64,000 nt of DNA, from contig JAEUHM010000010.1 of assembly GCA_016795485.1 (NCBI GenBank), positions 1 to 64,000 on the forward strand, read 5' to 3'. Source of the DNA: Verrucomicrobiaceae bacterium. GTDB taxonomy: Bacteria > Verrucomicrobiota > Verrucomicrobiia > Verrucomicrobiales > Verrucomicrobiaceae. The position numbers were made by a program, and so were the translations under genes. A model generated the notes under the pieces. That model ran no database searches, was not told the DNA's origin, and saw only the letters and a program-made list of their open reading frames with translations. Shown here in pieces: positions 52,801 to 59,223 of this stretch (its first letter is position 1; each line of letters opens with the position of its first letter).

Positions 52801-53039
52801 CCAATCAGGCCCCGCCTACCAATCCAGAAGACGCCCTGCACCCTCGTCAGGTCATCCTTGAAGCCATATTCTATCACAATGGTGCGTCCAACAATCCCAG
52901 CACCACGCGATACATGCCAGAGATTGTTTTTGATCCGAAAGTTCCGCCCGTGGGCACCTTCCACGACGAGATTCGTGATCGCTGCCGTTGGGCCGGTTAT
53001 CTCATGACCACCGTGATGAACGGATTTGTAGCACACTGA
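43854..53039 (+). CDS. Giant exported DUF1800 protein with Calx-beta array inserted
   Basis: A 3061-residue secreted protein (signal peptide LVSLLSLFLAVTQTASA). Order: TSP3-like Ca-binding repeats (residues about 50-80, and DSDGDGASDWEE near 165), a Calx-beta-like domain (about 205-330), a CHRD-like domain (about 341-448, LYVAFLGHEAGEATTASGYA), then the DUF1800 domain starting at about 476 (ERDIWRFMGQATFGG) to about 1140 (APSVFNWFLPDFVVPGP). Next come about twelve Calx-beta repeats to about 2880, each with a pattern like LTFTTANWGTEQTVTVAAVND and ending near a DND. The C-terminal 180 residues (RDRVVLDYTEINLLYR to CRWAGYLM) look like the missing end of DUF1800. It is paired with a DUF1501 gene. 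The pair probably handles exported multiprotein or polymer material. Confidence 0.9.
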   Translation: MHPRTLVSLLSLFLAVTQTASAMDFFSTGPGQGGPDNMSDVWQAKMDAWGLDPNGDEDSDGCSNLVESIAGTDPRNPADCTKVGNTIVAGNTIVFTFDAEAGKKYRVKSDSNPTGAFSTIENITSPVTDTEYIPTADNPSATITITKSGTAKFYRIETDDVDSDGDGASDWEERETGTNPNNGFSPGNASGGAANDGDTLRSLLSLTATAQTPNGYERADKTATTPVVTPAVVRLSRSFGTMPLNGLTLDGSGGAPDATKANASTNDFANPGTINIPNGATTHDVSISPVQDSTAEVPEFLKVTINLPTVASPGPSATVCMCDANPTLPANNQLYVAFLGHEAGEATTASGYATALVNGDNTSASVSVVFNNLSSEQNTAYIRYGPNNDLAPALPNGQVSGFGYNVVYKPGFLSTDQAFLDALRNSDLWCAVTSANFPAKEIAGPFQLADGSETFTEPAEEPATGSGAWATTTTDQIERDIWRFMGQATFGGTTALYNEIRAKVDTRIGALSGSPTAAQITDAYLLGLEDWMDDQMNSTLTPSINFQKLVMAADNEEFALRGNKPSTYFGDPQINNATYQLSYDAQGMPFLPSNTTANNNNFGGNYPQSGPNRRREWWTIALQAKDQLRQRMALALSEIVVISEADQTILDRHYGCANYWDMLATGAFGKYRSLLEQVTYSPMMGIYLSHMSNRARYEASPGLWVSPDENYAREIMQLFSIGLVLRHPDGSLMLDGAGLPIPTYDNNDITELARVMTGFSHGARHANAYYSSFSGSTLLYNNYSASDMSDQIILNYASPTNFQSGNNVWFGRRDGQLFWPAPWVYPMKVMGRISDATGTPAGSIYYHDFDTYLDPVSETPVPGVSKRLFAGKHAQYDIDVRVLPALGRGANDITCHNLAAQDLTDAHNVLAGDPNAATYPAPPSGPGPDAGFESNPGHTNTPINISRWLIQRLVTSNPSNGYIYRVQNAYRASNGNLGTVLKAILLDFEARSLQLADTAISHGKVKEPLVAFAQMLRAFRAFSGAPLSILRDNTPPFGSGETPMPEAYPATEFNKFSNQNVNPPALPNGWAQGPFRYRFGDLTANIGQSPQRAPSVFNWFLPDFVVPGPMAQAGLFAPELQINTEASVVAKVNMFYNFTWSNLTGMSTQPGSDANVADFTLSNAWATPAVLFSLDGGKTFTNSLTFNASNWNSAQTITVIAADTPSLATLDNSLLRFSVSGAGSGYDALPVLPVNVSTTDNELRNEGIRVEETGFSTWVQEGGATDTVNVRLTSPPPTGATVTINLSTSNGQASVSPTTLNFTSANWDTAQPATISAVQDGTTEASGSANSALIISSTSATAAWNGLTAPSFVINVADDNDGANSYGIIIAESGGSTIVAETINTSGAGTDSFTIVLAKQPTASVTITILPVFGQLGIHNGTSFVTTAITRTFTTTTNQAVSGTTSGWNVPQTVVVRGNDDNTADNDWPENPLHYGSLVVYGTGGGYDAVKAQTVVVPVSETAFTVSTTNDNRIMISHGGSDASETRVSEDGTITDTITVALRAAPQAGVPVTVTLGSGQLSCTPDHIVFNNTNYSTPVTVTVKAIDDHFAEGLHVSERQGLVNANAVQAFATCTISGGAVNATTITGRGYGYASAPQVTFAPSPTGVFATGTAVLNALGQVASINITSGGSGYVSAPSVTIAAPPNSMPLIPTAISTIASGAVNNVIVTSGGGGYSSPPLVFFSGAPAGGTTASGYGQINAQGQLTNIVVTNAGAGYITAPTISFYEPPHGQATIVATATSDNVADNNYNNYWARTHSSLYCTVIDNDLAALVVNQSGGSTSVNENGTTDTVGFSLSQQPSANVTVTLTPTNQVLVNNTTLPTTLTFTTANWGTEQTVTVAAVNDATVEGDLGANIGVGIVSNDTAFGGLKAKAIPVTVIDNDFLPLNLAHANTWTIVAEGAAAGNSDASTVRLSDTFTVSLPRTPTSAVTVTLVPDANVTVSPSTLNFTAANVAQTVTVTAVDDAALEATNHEASIRFQISSADPSYSNNAMYPWPVQVIDNDSYGVAIVQSDLFTTPTETSTDTYTVRLTRAPGGNVVVRATSPAPAELLVNSATSVNLTFTTTNWATPQTITVTAVGDGVIEGRELFNVTHDIFSTADATNYPTSMGISPVTVYNTDNFRRNEGMLSYPAGGGITVNASTPNSGTLWTAEGGGYMDTVDVYLTGKPINDVVVYIFPSIPTGQVAQVGTDKTTLVFNSTNWNIPQTVQVMALDDSFVEPHHISQGITFQAQSSDPLYQFVSATPTVYIVDNDTAGVIIEQSGNTTNTTEGGATDTYTVRLNRAPNGTVVIEPRVNTDTTVSPTSLTFDANNWNTPQSVTVTAFNDTGNERNEVSNIGHWINPTGTTDTTGFALQLLNCNTTISITTVTCASTVGLYAGMPISGPNINPGTTISSISNSTTFVLSGSATATTTTPITLTAGIQHVPNFVTDNDDLVAVSHVGLDTRVHEDGSLSDTVQVTLRRAPTGGSTVTVTAAVPANQGYAASPTVLTFNSSDWNTVKTINITGVNNNNFTDRLHSANLTFTSAASGGSPNDTAFNLANNVINQIPVFVATVDTPQVVVSESSNSTNLNEGGATDTVSYILSHQPTGDVTVTITCDSQLEVAGLAVNGVLTYGPTATLTFTTTNWNVYQAATFRAKDDLVTESNSLLVPHLGWVTNSATSGDPQYNGVTMATFPALIIDNEVPGAVLSHTGGTTIVAEGGTGDTYTVVLTRAPTADVTVNITPDADATVSPTSLTFNTGNWSTPQIVTVNAAPDTDIESLHTATIGHSFTSADPIYSGHPAPNHIATVYDDDGNQLVVNQTGGTTVLTEGPNSSGWDTFTLALSQPPTGTVTISLIPPMYYIPPAPYSKQYGYYTSDLSGSNQQRDRVVLDYTEINLLYRSTFYGYLTSVYGSNIPNPPTDAECQSAHWAAAKAVVDKLDLWFNGGSLKARYPVLKEPNQAPPTNPEDALHPRQVILEAIFYHNGASNNPSTTRYMPEIVFDPKVPPVGTFHDEIRDRCRWAGYLMTTVMNGFVAH

Positions 53040-53043
53040 TGCC

Positions 53044-53073
53044 ATTTTGGATTTTGGATTTTAGATTTTGGAT
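53044..53073. repeat. Left inverted repeat of the cassette
   Basis: An A/T-rich run of ATTTTGG-type words; its inner 24 bases (53050-53073) are perfectly complementary to 53452-53475. It begins 4 bases after the DUF1800 stop codon. Confidence 0.9.
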
Positions 53074-53077
53074 CGTC

Positions 53078-53464
53078 ATGAACGAAGCGGAACTCAAATC
53101 GCGCACCAAGCAGTTTGCTCTGCGGGCCATTCGGCTCGTGGATGCGTTGCCGCGAAAAGTGTCAGCAGAGGTGCTTGGCAAACAACTCATCCGCAGCGCC
53201 AGTTCTGTGGGTGCCAACTATCGCAGTGCCTGCCGAGCCAAGTCCTCACCCGATTTCATCTCCAAGCTCAGCATCGTCGAAGAAGAAGCCGATGAATCCG
53301 AATACTGGCTGGAACTCATCCAAGAAGCCGAACTGATGAAGCACACGCTAGTCGATCCCCTCCGCACCGAAGCCCACGAAATCACTGCCATCTTCACCGC
53401 CTCCATCAAGACCGCCCGGCGCAACACTCAGAGCACACGGAGCAATCCAAAATCCAAAATCTAA
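53078..53464 (+). CDS. Four-helix-bundle protein (23S rRNA intervening-sequence family)
   Basis: A 128-residue, almost all-helical protein starting MNEAELKSRTKQFALRAI. LGKQLIRSASSVGANYRSAC and FISKLSIVEEEADESEYWLELI are the diagnostic pattern of the S23/IVP family (TIGR02436), a relative of Avd from diversity-generating retroelements. These proteins form pentameric barrels that may bind nucleic acid; their role is still unclear. The gene lies inside a 24-nt inverted repeat, and its last codons (SNPKSKI and stop) are made from the right repeat itself. ATG 53078 is chosen over an open frame to 52988 that would translate the left repeat. GC content is similar to that of its neighbours apart from the ends. 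Confidence 0.9.
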   Translation: MNEAELKSRTKQFALRAIRLVDALPRKVSAEVLGKQLIRSASSVGANYRSACRAKSSPDFISKLSIVEEEADESEYWLELIQEAELMKHTLVDPLRTEAHEITAIFTASIKTARRNTQSTRSNPKSKI

Positions 53465-53475
53465 AATCCAAAATC
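53444..53475. repeat. Right inverted repeat of the cassette
   Basis: CCAAAAT-type words; the 24 bases 53452-53475 are perfectly complementary to 53050-53073. It contains the stop codon of the four-helix-bundle gene and ends two bases before the DUF1501 ATG. Confidence 0.9.
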
Positions 53476-53477
53476 AA

Positions 53478-55232
53478 ATGAACTTGTTGCTCAAAAAGTC
53501 CGAAGACAGAAGTCGGCCCAATCGCCGGGATTTCATGGTGCAATCCGCTGCGGCAAGCCTCGGAGTCACCAGCATTGTCAACACGCTGGCTCAACTGAAG
53601 CTTGTTGGCTCAGCAGCAGCCCAAGGTGGCCCAGGCGACTACAAGGCCCTCGTCTGCTTTTTCCTCAATGGCGGGAATGACGCCAACAACCTGCTACTCC
53701 CCATGGGTGGTAGCGCCAGGACTCTTTACGATTCTGGGCGCGGCGTGCTAGCCATTCCCACAGGTCAGATCACCGGCATCCCAGCCACAGGTGCGAACGC
53801 CTACTTTGGGGCGGGCAGCACAGTTAGCAGTGAGATTACGCCCACCAATGGCGGAGCCTACGGGACCGCTGGCTATCTCGGGAGCACCATGGGTCTGCAT
53901 CCGGGGGCCTATCCATTGTCGACCATGTTTGGTGCCGGAGATCTGAGTTTCATTGCCAACGTTGGCACTCTTATTGGTACACAGGCAGTCACGCGCACCA
54001 ATTTCAATACCTTGCCCGCTGCCGCCAAGCCCCCTCAGCTCTTCTCCCACTCAGACCAGCAGGTTCAATGGCAATCTTCTCTCCCCGATCAGCCGTTTGC
54101 TCGCGGCTGGGGCGGAAAAATCGCGGACTTCCTTCAGAACCTGAACAGCGGCGACCTTAGCATGTCCGTCTCCATCGCAGGCGTGAACAGCTTTCAAGTC
54201 GCATACGACCAGCCAGCTTATTTCATGAATAGCTCTGGCAATGTGTCAGCACTGACGGGCTTTTCAGGAGGCACTCCAACTCACAATTACGGAGCCGCCT
54301 TGAGAAACACCAACCTCCAGCCCATTTACACCAATCCTACCACCCTGCCATCCAACAAATACAATCCTATGGCGGGTCTGGCCAGTGGTGCAGACCCACT
54401 AGCAGGCACGAACTACCAACACAACGCAGCAGGCTGGCGACTCCGAGCCGTTGAGCAAATCATGGCCTTGACTCACGCCTCACTGTTTGACGAGGCCTAC
54501 AACGGCGCGCCAGAGAACGCACGTGTCACGGAGGGTTTGGTGGGGAACGCACTCGGTATGACTGCGGGGTCCACTGCGGGAACTTCCACAGTAGATATTC
54601 ACTGGGAGAACTGGTTCCCCAACGGCCTGTTCAACCCCCGTATCCCTGACATAGCCAACCAGATGAAGACGGTAGCCCGCCTCATCGCAGGACGGAGCCA
54701 GTTGAACAACACTCGCCAGATTTTCTTCGTCCAGCTTGGTGGATGGGACACACACACCTCGCAGATTCCTGGCGCAACGAACAATGGCCACTATGCCCTC
54801 GTCAACCAGATGTCCCGCGCCATCCGTGCCTTCAAAGACGCCATGGTGGCCCTTGGTGACTGGAATAAAGTCCTGCTCTTCTCGGCCTCAGACTTTAATC
54901 GCACTTTTACGCCCAACAAAAACGACAACACCGGCGGCTCCGACCATGCTTGGGGCAGCCACATGTTCGTAGCAGGCGGCGGCGTCAAAGGCGGCAAAAT
55001 CTGTGGCACCTACCCCGACCTTACGGTGAATGGCGGCATCGACTGCACTGGCAACCGCGGCCGCTGGATTCCCAGCACGTCCACGGACCAAGTCTTTGCG
55101 AGCATCGCGAAGTGGTTTGGCGTCAACGACGGTGACATCAGTACTATCCTGCCCAACTTCACCCGTTTCCAAACCGATCTCAGCCCCGCAACGCTCACCG
55201 CTAAGAACCTAGACTTCGTGAACTTCACGTAA
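53478..55232 (+). CDS. Tat-exported DUF1501 protein
   Basis: A 584-residue protein with a twin-arginine leader (PNRRDFMVQSAAASLGVT). The body follows the DUF1501 pattern: ALVCFFLNGGNDANNLLLP near residue 55, SHSDQQVQWQSS near 195, QLGGWDTHTSQ (about 415) and DFNRTFTPNKNDNTGGSDHAWGSHMFVAGGGVKGG near 475-505 (in parts). It belongs to the alkaline-phosphatase-like superfamily and is nearly always next to a DUF1800 gene. The ATG 53478 lies at the edge of the inverted-repeat cassette with no Shine-Dalgarno sequence, so the insertion may have changed its translation. It ends 17 bases before the DUF3820 gene. Confidence 0.92.
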   Translation: MNLLLKKSEDRSRPNRRDFMVQSAAASLGVTSIVNTLAQLKLVGSAAAQGGPGDYKALVCFFLNGGNDANNLLLPMGGSARTLYDSGRGVLAIPTGQITGIPATGANAYFGAGSTVSSEITPTNGGAYGTAGYLGSTMGLHPGAYPLSTMFGAGDLSFIANVGTLIGTQAVTRTNFNTLPAAAKPPQLFSHSDQQVQWQSSLPDQPFARGWGGKIADFLQNLNSGDLSMSVSIAGVNSFQVAYDQPAYFMNSSGNVSALTGFSGGTPTHNYGAALRNTNLQPIYTNPTTLPSNKYNPMAGLASGADPLAGTNYQHNAAGWRLRAVEQIMALTHASLFDEAYNGAPENARVTEGLVGNALGMTAGSTAGTSTVDIHWENWFPNGLFNPRIPDIANQMKTVARLIAGRSQLNNTRQIFFVQLGGWDTHTSQIPGATNNGHYALVNQMSRAIRAFKDAMVALGDWNKVLLFSASDFNRTFTPNKNDNTGGSDHAWGSHMFVAGGGVKGGKICGTYPDLTVNGGIDCTGNRGRWIPSTSTDQVFASIAKWFGVNDGDISTILPNFTRFQTDLSPATLTAKNLDFVNFT

Positions 55233-55249
55233 GAGGCTGATCCTGAGTG

Positions 55250-55570
55250 ATGGAGCCCTCTGAGCTTGCAGCAGCAATCTCCGCCGAGTTGGCGGAGATT
55301 GAACGTACCTTCATGCCATACGGAAAATTTGGCCCGAAGGCTTTCCCTCCTCACGGCGTGCCGATTTATGATCTGCCTGCAGACTACTTGAGTTGGTTCG
55401 CTATGAAGGCAGGCTTCCCTAAGGGCAGGCTAGGCGTGCTGTTGCGCATCGTTTACCAAATGAAAACCGATGGCTCTGACTTTGTCTTCGAGCCGATGAG
55501 GAAGAAGCGCGGAGGCCGAACCGTGTTGCGCGAGCAACGACCGAAGGTGTGGAAGATCGACAACGACTAG
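55250..55570 (+). CDS. DUF3820 family protein
   Basis: A 106-residue protein. MPYGKFGPKAFPPHGVPIYD, then LPADYLSWFAMKAGFPKGRLG (quoted in parts) matches the DUF3820 pattern (M-[PV]-x-GKx-x-LxDLPxDYLxW), a family with a phage/exonuclease-like link in some bacteria but no settled function. ATG 55250 follows a GTG at 55247; either could start. A short basic C-terminus (KKRGGRTVLREQRPK) may bind nucleic acid. Its stop overlaps the stop of the convergent DUF374 gene by 4 bases. Confidence 0.8.
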   Translation: MEPSELAAAISAELAEIERTFMPYGKFGPKAFPPHGVPIYDLPADYLSWFAMKAGFPKGRLGVLLRIVYQMKTDGSDFVFEPMRKKRGGRTVLREQRPKVWKIDND

Positions 55571-56205
55571 CAAATGGCATGATTGAGCGCGGCCTCGAGA
55601 GCCACTCTCAACGAATCGAACTGACCTTCATCGACCTTGCGCGGAACGTTTACCGGCGGATCTAAGGCGATCCGCACCTTTGAAAACGGCTTCGGTAACT
55701 GAAAACGATCCCACGTGCCAAACTCCCAGTACGACTCGTAACTTATCCTCGCCGTCATGATTCGAGCGCCCGTGAGTTGAGCCAGTTTTAAGGCTCCTGG
55801 ATGCATCTGGTAAAGAGGACCCCGCGGACCATCTGGCGTAATGCCGACGTCATAACCGGCTTTGACTTTTTCAGCCAATTTGATGAGCGCGGACATGCCT
55901 TTGTCTGGTTTCGACGATGAGCCACGTGCTGCCTCAAGCCCAAACTCGGCACAAACGTCTGCGATGATCTGTCCATCCCCACTTGGCGAGCTTAGGATGC
56001 ATCCAGGAATGTGCGGAAACCACCGCTGATGCAGATATGGCACAAGGAACATCCTGTTGTGCCAAAACAACCAAATCAGAGGCTCACGTGGTGCCGTGGA
56101 AGTCAAAACACCCGCTTGGTCATCCACTTCATACTTCAAAGTCGAAGCAATGCCGCGGAGCAGCCACGAAACAACGCGTCCGGTGTGCTTAAACCGAATC
56201 TTCAC
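55567..56205 (-). CDS. DUF374 family lysophospholipid acyltransferase-like protein
   Basis: A 212-residue protein resembling the DUF374 family, relatives of lysophospholipid acyltransferases. PLIWLFWHNRMFLVPYL contains the His motif, SPSGDGQIIADV and VGITPDGPRGPLYQMHPGA the substrate-binding loops. It could act in lipid A or envelope lipid modification, as DUF374 proteins in other Gram-negative bacteria do. Start is GTG 56205, which overlaps the sulfatase stop by 4 bases (GTGA), so translation is coupled with that gene. Confidence 0.85.
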   Translation of the reverse strand: MKIRFKHTGRVVSWLLRGIASTLKYEVDDQAGVLTSTAPREPLIWLFWHNRMFLVPYLHQRWFPHIPGCILSSPSGDGQIIADVCAEFGLEAARGSSSKPDKGMSALIKLAEKVKAGYDVGITPDGPRGPLYQMHPGALKLAQLTGARIMTARISYESYWEFGTWDRFQLPKPFSKVRIALDPPVNVPRKVDEGQFDSLRVALEAALNHAIC

Positions 56206-57827
56206 CGCGAAAACTCTTCCAGGGTAACTTTCTCGTCGTGATCATCGTCAAAGTTGTCGAACCTCTTCTTCCCTTCCTCTTCACGACCTTTGAAATGGGT
56301 AATGTGCTCGTCGCGCGTGATAAAGCCGTCATGGTTCTTATCCACCTTCAAAAACATGGCTTTGCGATCTGATGCTTTCGTGGGCGCTGCTTTCCCTGAC
56401 TTGGGCGCACCACTCCCAGGATTGATTCCCCAGGCATGTTCCATGATCGGCAGCGTCTTGTGCCACGAGAGCAATGCCTCGGTCATTCGGCTGACCACCT
56501 CCGCGTGATCAGTAGCCACGTTGGTCATCTCTGCCTTGTCTTCAGGAATGTTGTAAAGCTCCACCATTTTGGCATCAGGCGTCATCAGCAGTTTCCACGG
56601 TCCATCCCTCATAGCGAGTGGCGGAGGAGTAAAGTCTTTGAGTCCTTTTTGGGCTAATGAGAAGCGCCATTCCCAAAACAGCGGTTTCTTCCTCGGGCGC
56701 GGCCCATCTGTGAAAACATCACTGACATCCTCGCCGTCCATATTTGCTGGCACATCTGCTCCAACGAGCTTGCAGATGGTCGGCATCAGATCGACCGCGC
56801 CGATCACGCTCGTCTCGTCAAGAACGCCAGCCTTTACCTTACCAGGCCAGCGGACGATCATTGGCGTGCGCACACCGCCTTCGTAAATGCTCCGTTTTCG
56901 TCCACGAAGAGGTCCAGGTGAGCCAACTCCTGCGTTGGAAGCATTTCCAATGTGATAATCTTCCGGCCCGTTGTCCGCACTGTAGATGAGCAGTGTGTTG
57001 TCATCGATTCCCAACTCCTTGAGCGCATCAAGGAGACGACCCACCTGGGTGTCGAGGTCCGTAATGCTGGCGGCAAACACCTTCATCTGCGCCTGCAAGT
57101 TTCTGGCCTGCCGATAATACTCCTGAGTGTATTTACCAAACGCGGGATGATTCGCCTCGGGCTTGAGCTCATCGTAAACGGCAAGCTGCTCTGGCGTGGG
57201 ATCCAACTTGGCATGAGGCACCAAAGTCCAAATGTTGCAGTAGAAAGGCTCGTCCTTGTGTTTCTGGATGAACTTGAGCGCGTGATCCATGATGATGCCA
57301 GTGGATTTGCCCATCCAGTGCGGCTCCCGCTCTTCACGTGGCCCACGGAGACGTGTGTCGTTTGAAACGGTCGTTACCGACTCATCCACGGCATAAGCAT
57401 CGGGCATGGGAGCTCCCTCTCCACTGCCCAAGTGCCATTTACCAAAATGTCCTGTGACATACCCTGCGGATTTAACCTGCCGCGTGATCAAAGGAGCCGA
57501 GGTGTCCAGCCAGTCCGGCATCTTCCGTGCAGAGTTTTGTGCGTGATCAGAGAAATGGCCATGAACCCTGTGCCTCGCTGGAAATTGGCCCGTCATGAAA
57601 GCCGTGCGGCTTGGCGAGCAAACGGGATTGGCCACGTAAAACTGCGAGATCCTGGTCCCCTCACGTGTCAGACGATCCAGGTTTGGTGTTTTATAATAAG
57701 GATGCCCCCAGGATGCCGCATCTGCCCAACCTTGGTCATCCGTGAGGAGGAAGATGACATTGGGCTTCCGATCAGCGGCGTGTATTGCGCCCGCTAACAG
57801 CAAGAGTAGCGCGATTCGATTCAGCAT
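56202..57827 (-). CDS. Exported Cys-type sulfatase with C-terminal EF-hand
   Basis: A 541-residue sulfatase with signal peptide (MLNRIALLLLLAGAIHAA). NVIFLLTDDQGWADA is the first metal site, VANPVCSPSRTAFMTGQFP the CxPxR formylglycine motif, GHFGKWHLGSG and LLIYSADNGPEDYH further metal ligands. After the sulfatase domain, from about residue 490, an EF-hand-like segment DKNHDGFITRDEH and FDDDHDEKVTLEEF follow, so calcium may regulate or anchor it. ATG 57827 gives the signal peptide; the frame is open to 57887. It is 10 bases from the purD stop on the same strand and is coupled to the DUF374 gene. Confidence 0.92.
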   Translation of the reverse strand: MLNRIALLLLLAGAIHAADRKPNVIFLLTDDQGWADAASWGHPYYKTPNLDRLTREGTRISQFYVANPVCSPSRTAFMTGQFPARHRVHGHFSDHAQNSARKMPDWLDTSAPLITRQVKSAGYVTGHFGKWHLGSGEGAPMPDAYAVDESVTTVSNDTRLRGPREEREPHWMGKSTGIIMDHALKFIQKHKDEPFYCNIWTLVPHAKLDPTPEQLAVYDELKPEANHPAFGKYTQEYYRQARNLQAQMKVFAASITDLDTQVGRLLDALKELGIDDNTLLIYSADNGPEDYHIGNASNAGVGSPGPLRGRKRSIYEGGVRTPMIVRWPGKVKAGVLDETSVIGAVDLMPTICKLVGADVPANMDGEDVSDVFTDGPRPRKKPLFWEWRFSLAQKGLKDFTPPPLAMRDGPWKLLMTPDAKMVELYNIPEDKAEMTNVATDHAEVVSRMTEALLSWHKTLPIMEHAWGINPGSGAPKSGKAAPTKASDRKAMFLKVDKNHDGFITRDEHITHFKGREEEGKKRFDNFDDDHDEKVTLEEFSR

Positions 57828-57837
57828 GGCATTCGTT

Positions 57838-59088
57838 TCAGGTGAAGTGGAGCCTGGCGATGTCAGAGCGGTTCTGCATGCCGTCAAAGGTCACGTGCTT
57901 AACGCTTTCATAAGCCGCATCTCTCGCCGCATCACGCGTATCGGCCTGAGATACGACTGCCAAAACTCGCCCACCGTTGGTTTCAAACATTCCAGAGGCA
58001 TTCTTCCGCGTGCCGCAATGATACACCCGTGATCGACTCACTTTCTCAAGTCCACTGATGACGTCCCCGCTCCTTGAGGACGCGGGATAGCCTGCACTGG
58101 CTAGGATCACACACACACTCCAACCAGGCTTGAACTGGATGAGTTGGGGATCCAATTCCCCACGAGCACCGGCCATGCAATACGCTGCAAAATCTCCCTC
58201 TACCATGGGCATCACAGCCTCTGCCTCAGGGTCACCAAAGCGGCAGTTGTACTCGATCACCTGCGGCCCCGTGGGCGTCAGCATCAGACCAAAATAAAGG
58301 AAACCGCGATACCGCAGCCCATCCTTCTGCAACCCAGCTACGGTGGGCTTCACGATGTTCTCCTCAATTTGTTGCAAGGTCGCAGCATCAGCGAGATCCA
58401 TGGATGCCACTGCCCCCATGCCGCCGGTGTTTGGCCCCTGGTCGTTGTCTCGGATGCGCTTGTAGTCACGCGCCGGCATCAGAATGTGATAGCGGTCATC
58501 ACAGACGGCCGCAAAGATGCTAATCTCTGGACCTGTGAGGCATTTCTCCAAAAGCAATCGTCCCGGACCAAAAATGCGCTTCGTCATCACGTCGTGGACG
58601 AACTCCTCTGCTTCCTCACGATTTGGGCACACGGCCACCCCTTTTCCGGCAGCGAGGCCATCGAACTTGAGCACCGCCGGAAAATCGGAGAGCACGGCTA
58701 ACACGGATGCTGCATCGTCATGCACACTGAAATCGGCTGTGGGGATGCCATGGCGCTTGAGGAACTCTTTGGCGAACACCTTGCTGGCCTCAAGTTGAGC
58801 AGATTCTTTTCGCGGACCCCAACAAGGAATGCCCGCCTCGGCGCACATGTTGGCCAAGCCCTCATCTTTCACGAGCCAAGCTTCTTCTCCGGCAACACAA
58901 AGGTCCACACCCTCAGCTTTCATCAGGTTGATGAGGGACTCTAAGTCAGAAGCCTCCACCCGCCGAGCCAATGAAGCGATCGCGTCACTACCGGGCCAAG
59001 CGAGAAGCTCATGGTTGCCAGGGCTTTCGCTCAATGCGGTAAGAAGTGCGTGTTCACGACCGCCTTTTCCTGTGACGAGTATTTTCAT
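57838..59088 (-). CDS. purD: Phosphoribosylamine-glycine ligase
   Basis: A 416-residue ATP-grasp enzyme, the second step of purine synthesis. The start MKILVTGKGGREHALL, the ATP-grasp loop AVLKFDGLAAGKGVAV, RDYKRIRDNDQGPNTGGMGA and YNCRFGDPEAEAVMPM are all present. It is a stand-alone gene, separated by about 135 bases from the divergent ftsH. GNGGREHA in most homologues is GKGGREHA here, a small change in the N-terminal loop. The downstream sulfatase start is 10 bases from its stop. Confidence 0.95.
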   Translation of the reverse strand: MKILVTGKGGREHALLTALSESPGNHELLAWPGSDAIASLARRVEASDLESLINLMKAEGVDLCVAGEEAWLVKDEGLANMCAEAGIPCWGPRKESAQLEASKVFAKEFLKRHGIPTADFSVHDDAASVLAVLSDFPAVLKFDGLAAGKGVAVCPNREEAEEFVHDVMTKRIFGPGRLLLEKCLTGPEISIFAAVCDDRYHILMPARDYKRIRDNDQGPNTGGMGAVASMDLADAATLQQIEENIVKPTVAGLQKDGLRYRGFLYFGLMLTPTGPQVIEYNCRFGDPEAEAVMPMVEGDFAAYCMAGARGELDPQLIQFKPGWSVCVILASAGYPASSRSGDVISGLEKVSRSRVYHCGTRKNASGMFETNGGRVLAVVSQADTRDAARDAAYESVKHVTFDGMQNRSDIARLHFT

Positions 59089-59223
59089 GCGTTTCGTAGA
59101 GCCATGAGTGGTGGGATTTCCACAAAAAATCCGTGTTTCTCCGCGACTTCCGGCATTTTTTTGGCATTCTGGTTACGGTTTTGCCGTCTTTGGCATTCCG
59201 TTCGCGCGTAACCACCCCCAGAC

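Larger units (their letters stand above)
53042..53480 (+). mobile_element. Candidate intervening-sequence cassette with inverted ends
   Basis: A perfect 24-nt inverted repeat at 53050-53073 and 53052+400 (53452-53475) encloses a single small gene; the wider left and right blocks (53044-53073, 53444-53475) consist of the same ATTTTGG/CCAAAAT words. The cassette sits between the DUF1800 stop (53037-53039) and the DUF1501 start (53478). ATG occurs at both edges (53039-53041 and 53478-53480), as would a 3-base target duplication. Excision would give TGATG, an overlapped stop and start. No transposase or integrase is present. Confidence 0.6.

Noticed and set aside
53042-53480. Diversity-generating retroelement, because the four-helix-bundle protein is related to Avd
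   Set aside because: No reverse transcriptase, template repeat or variable C-type lectin gene was found in the window.
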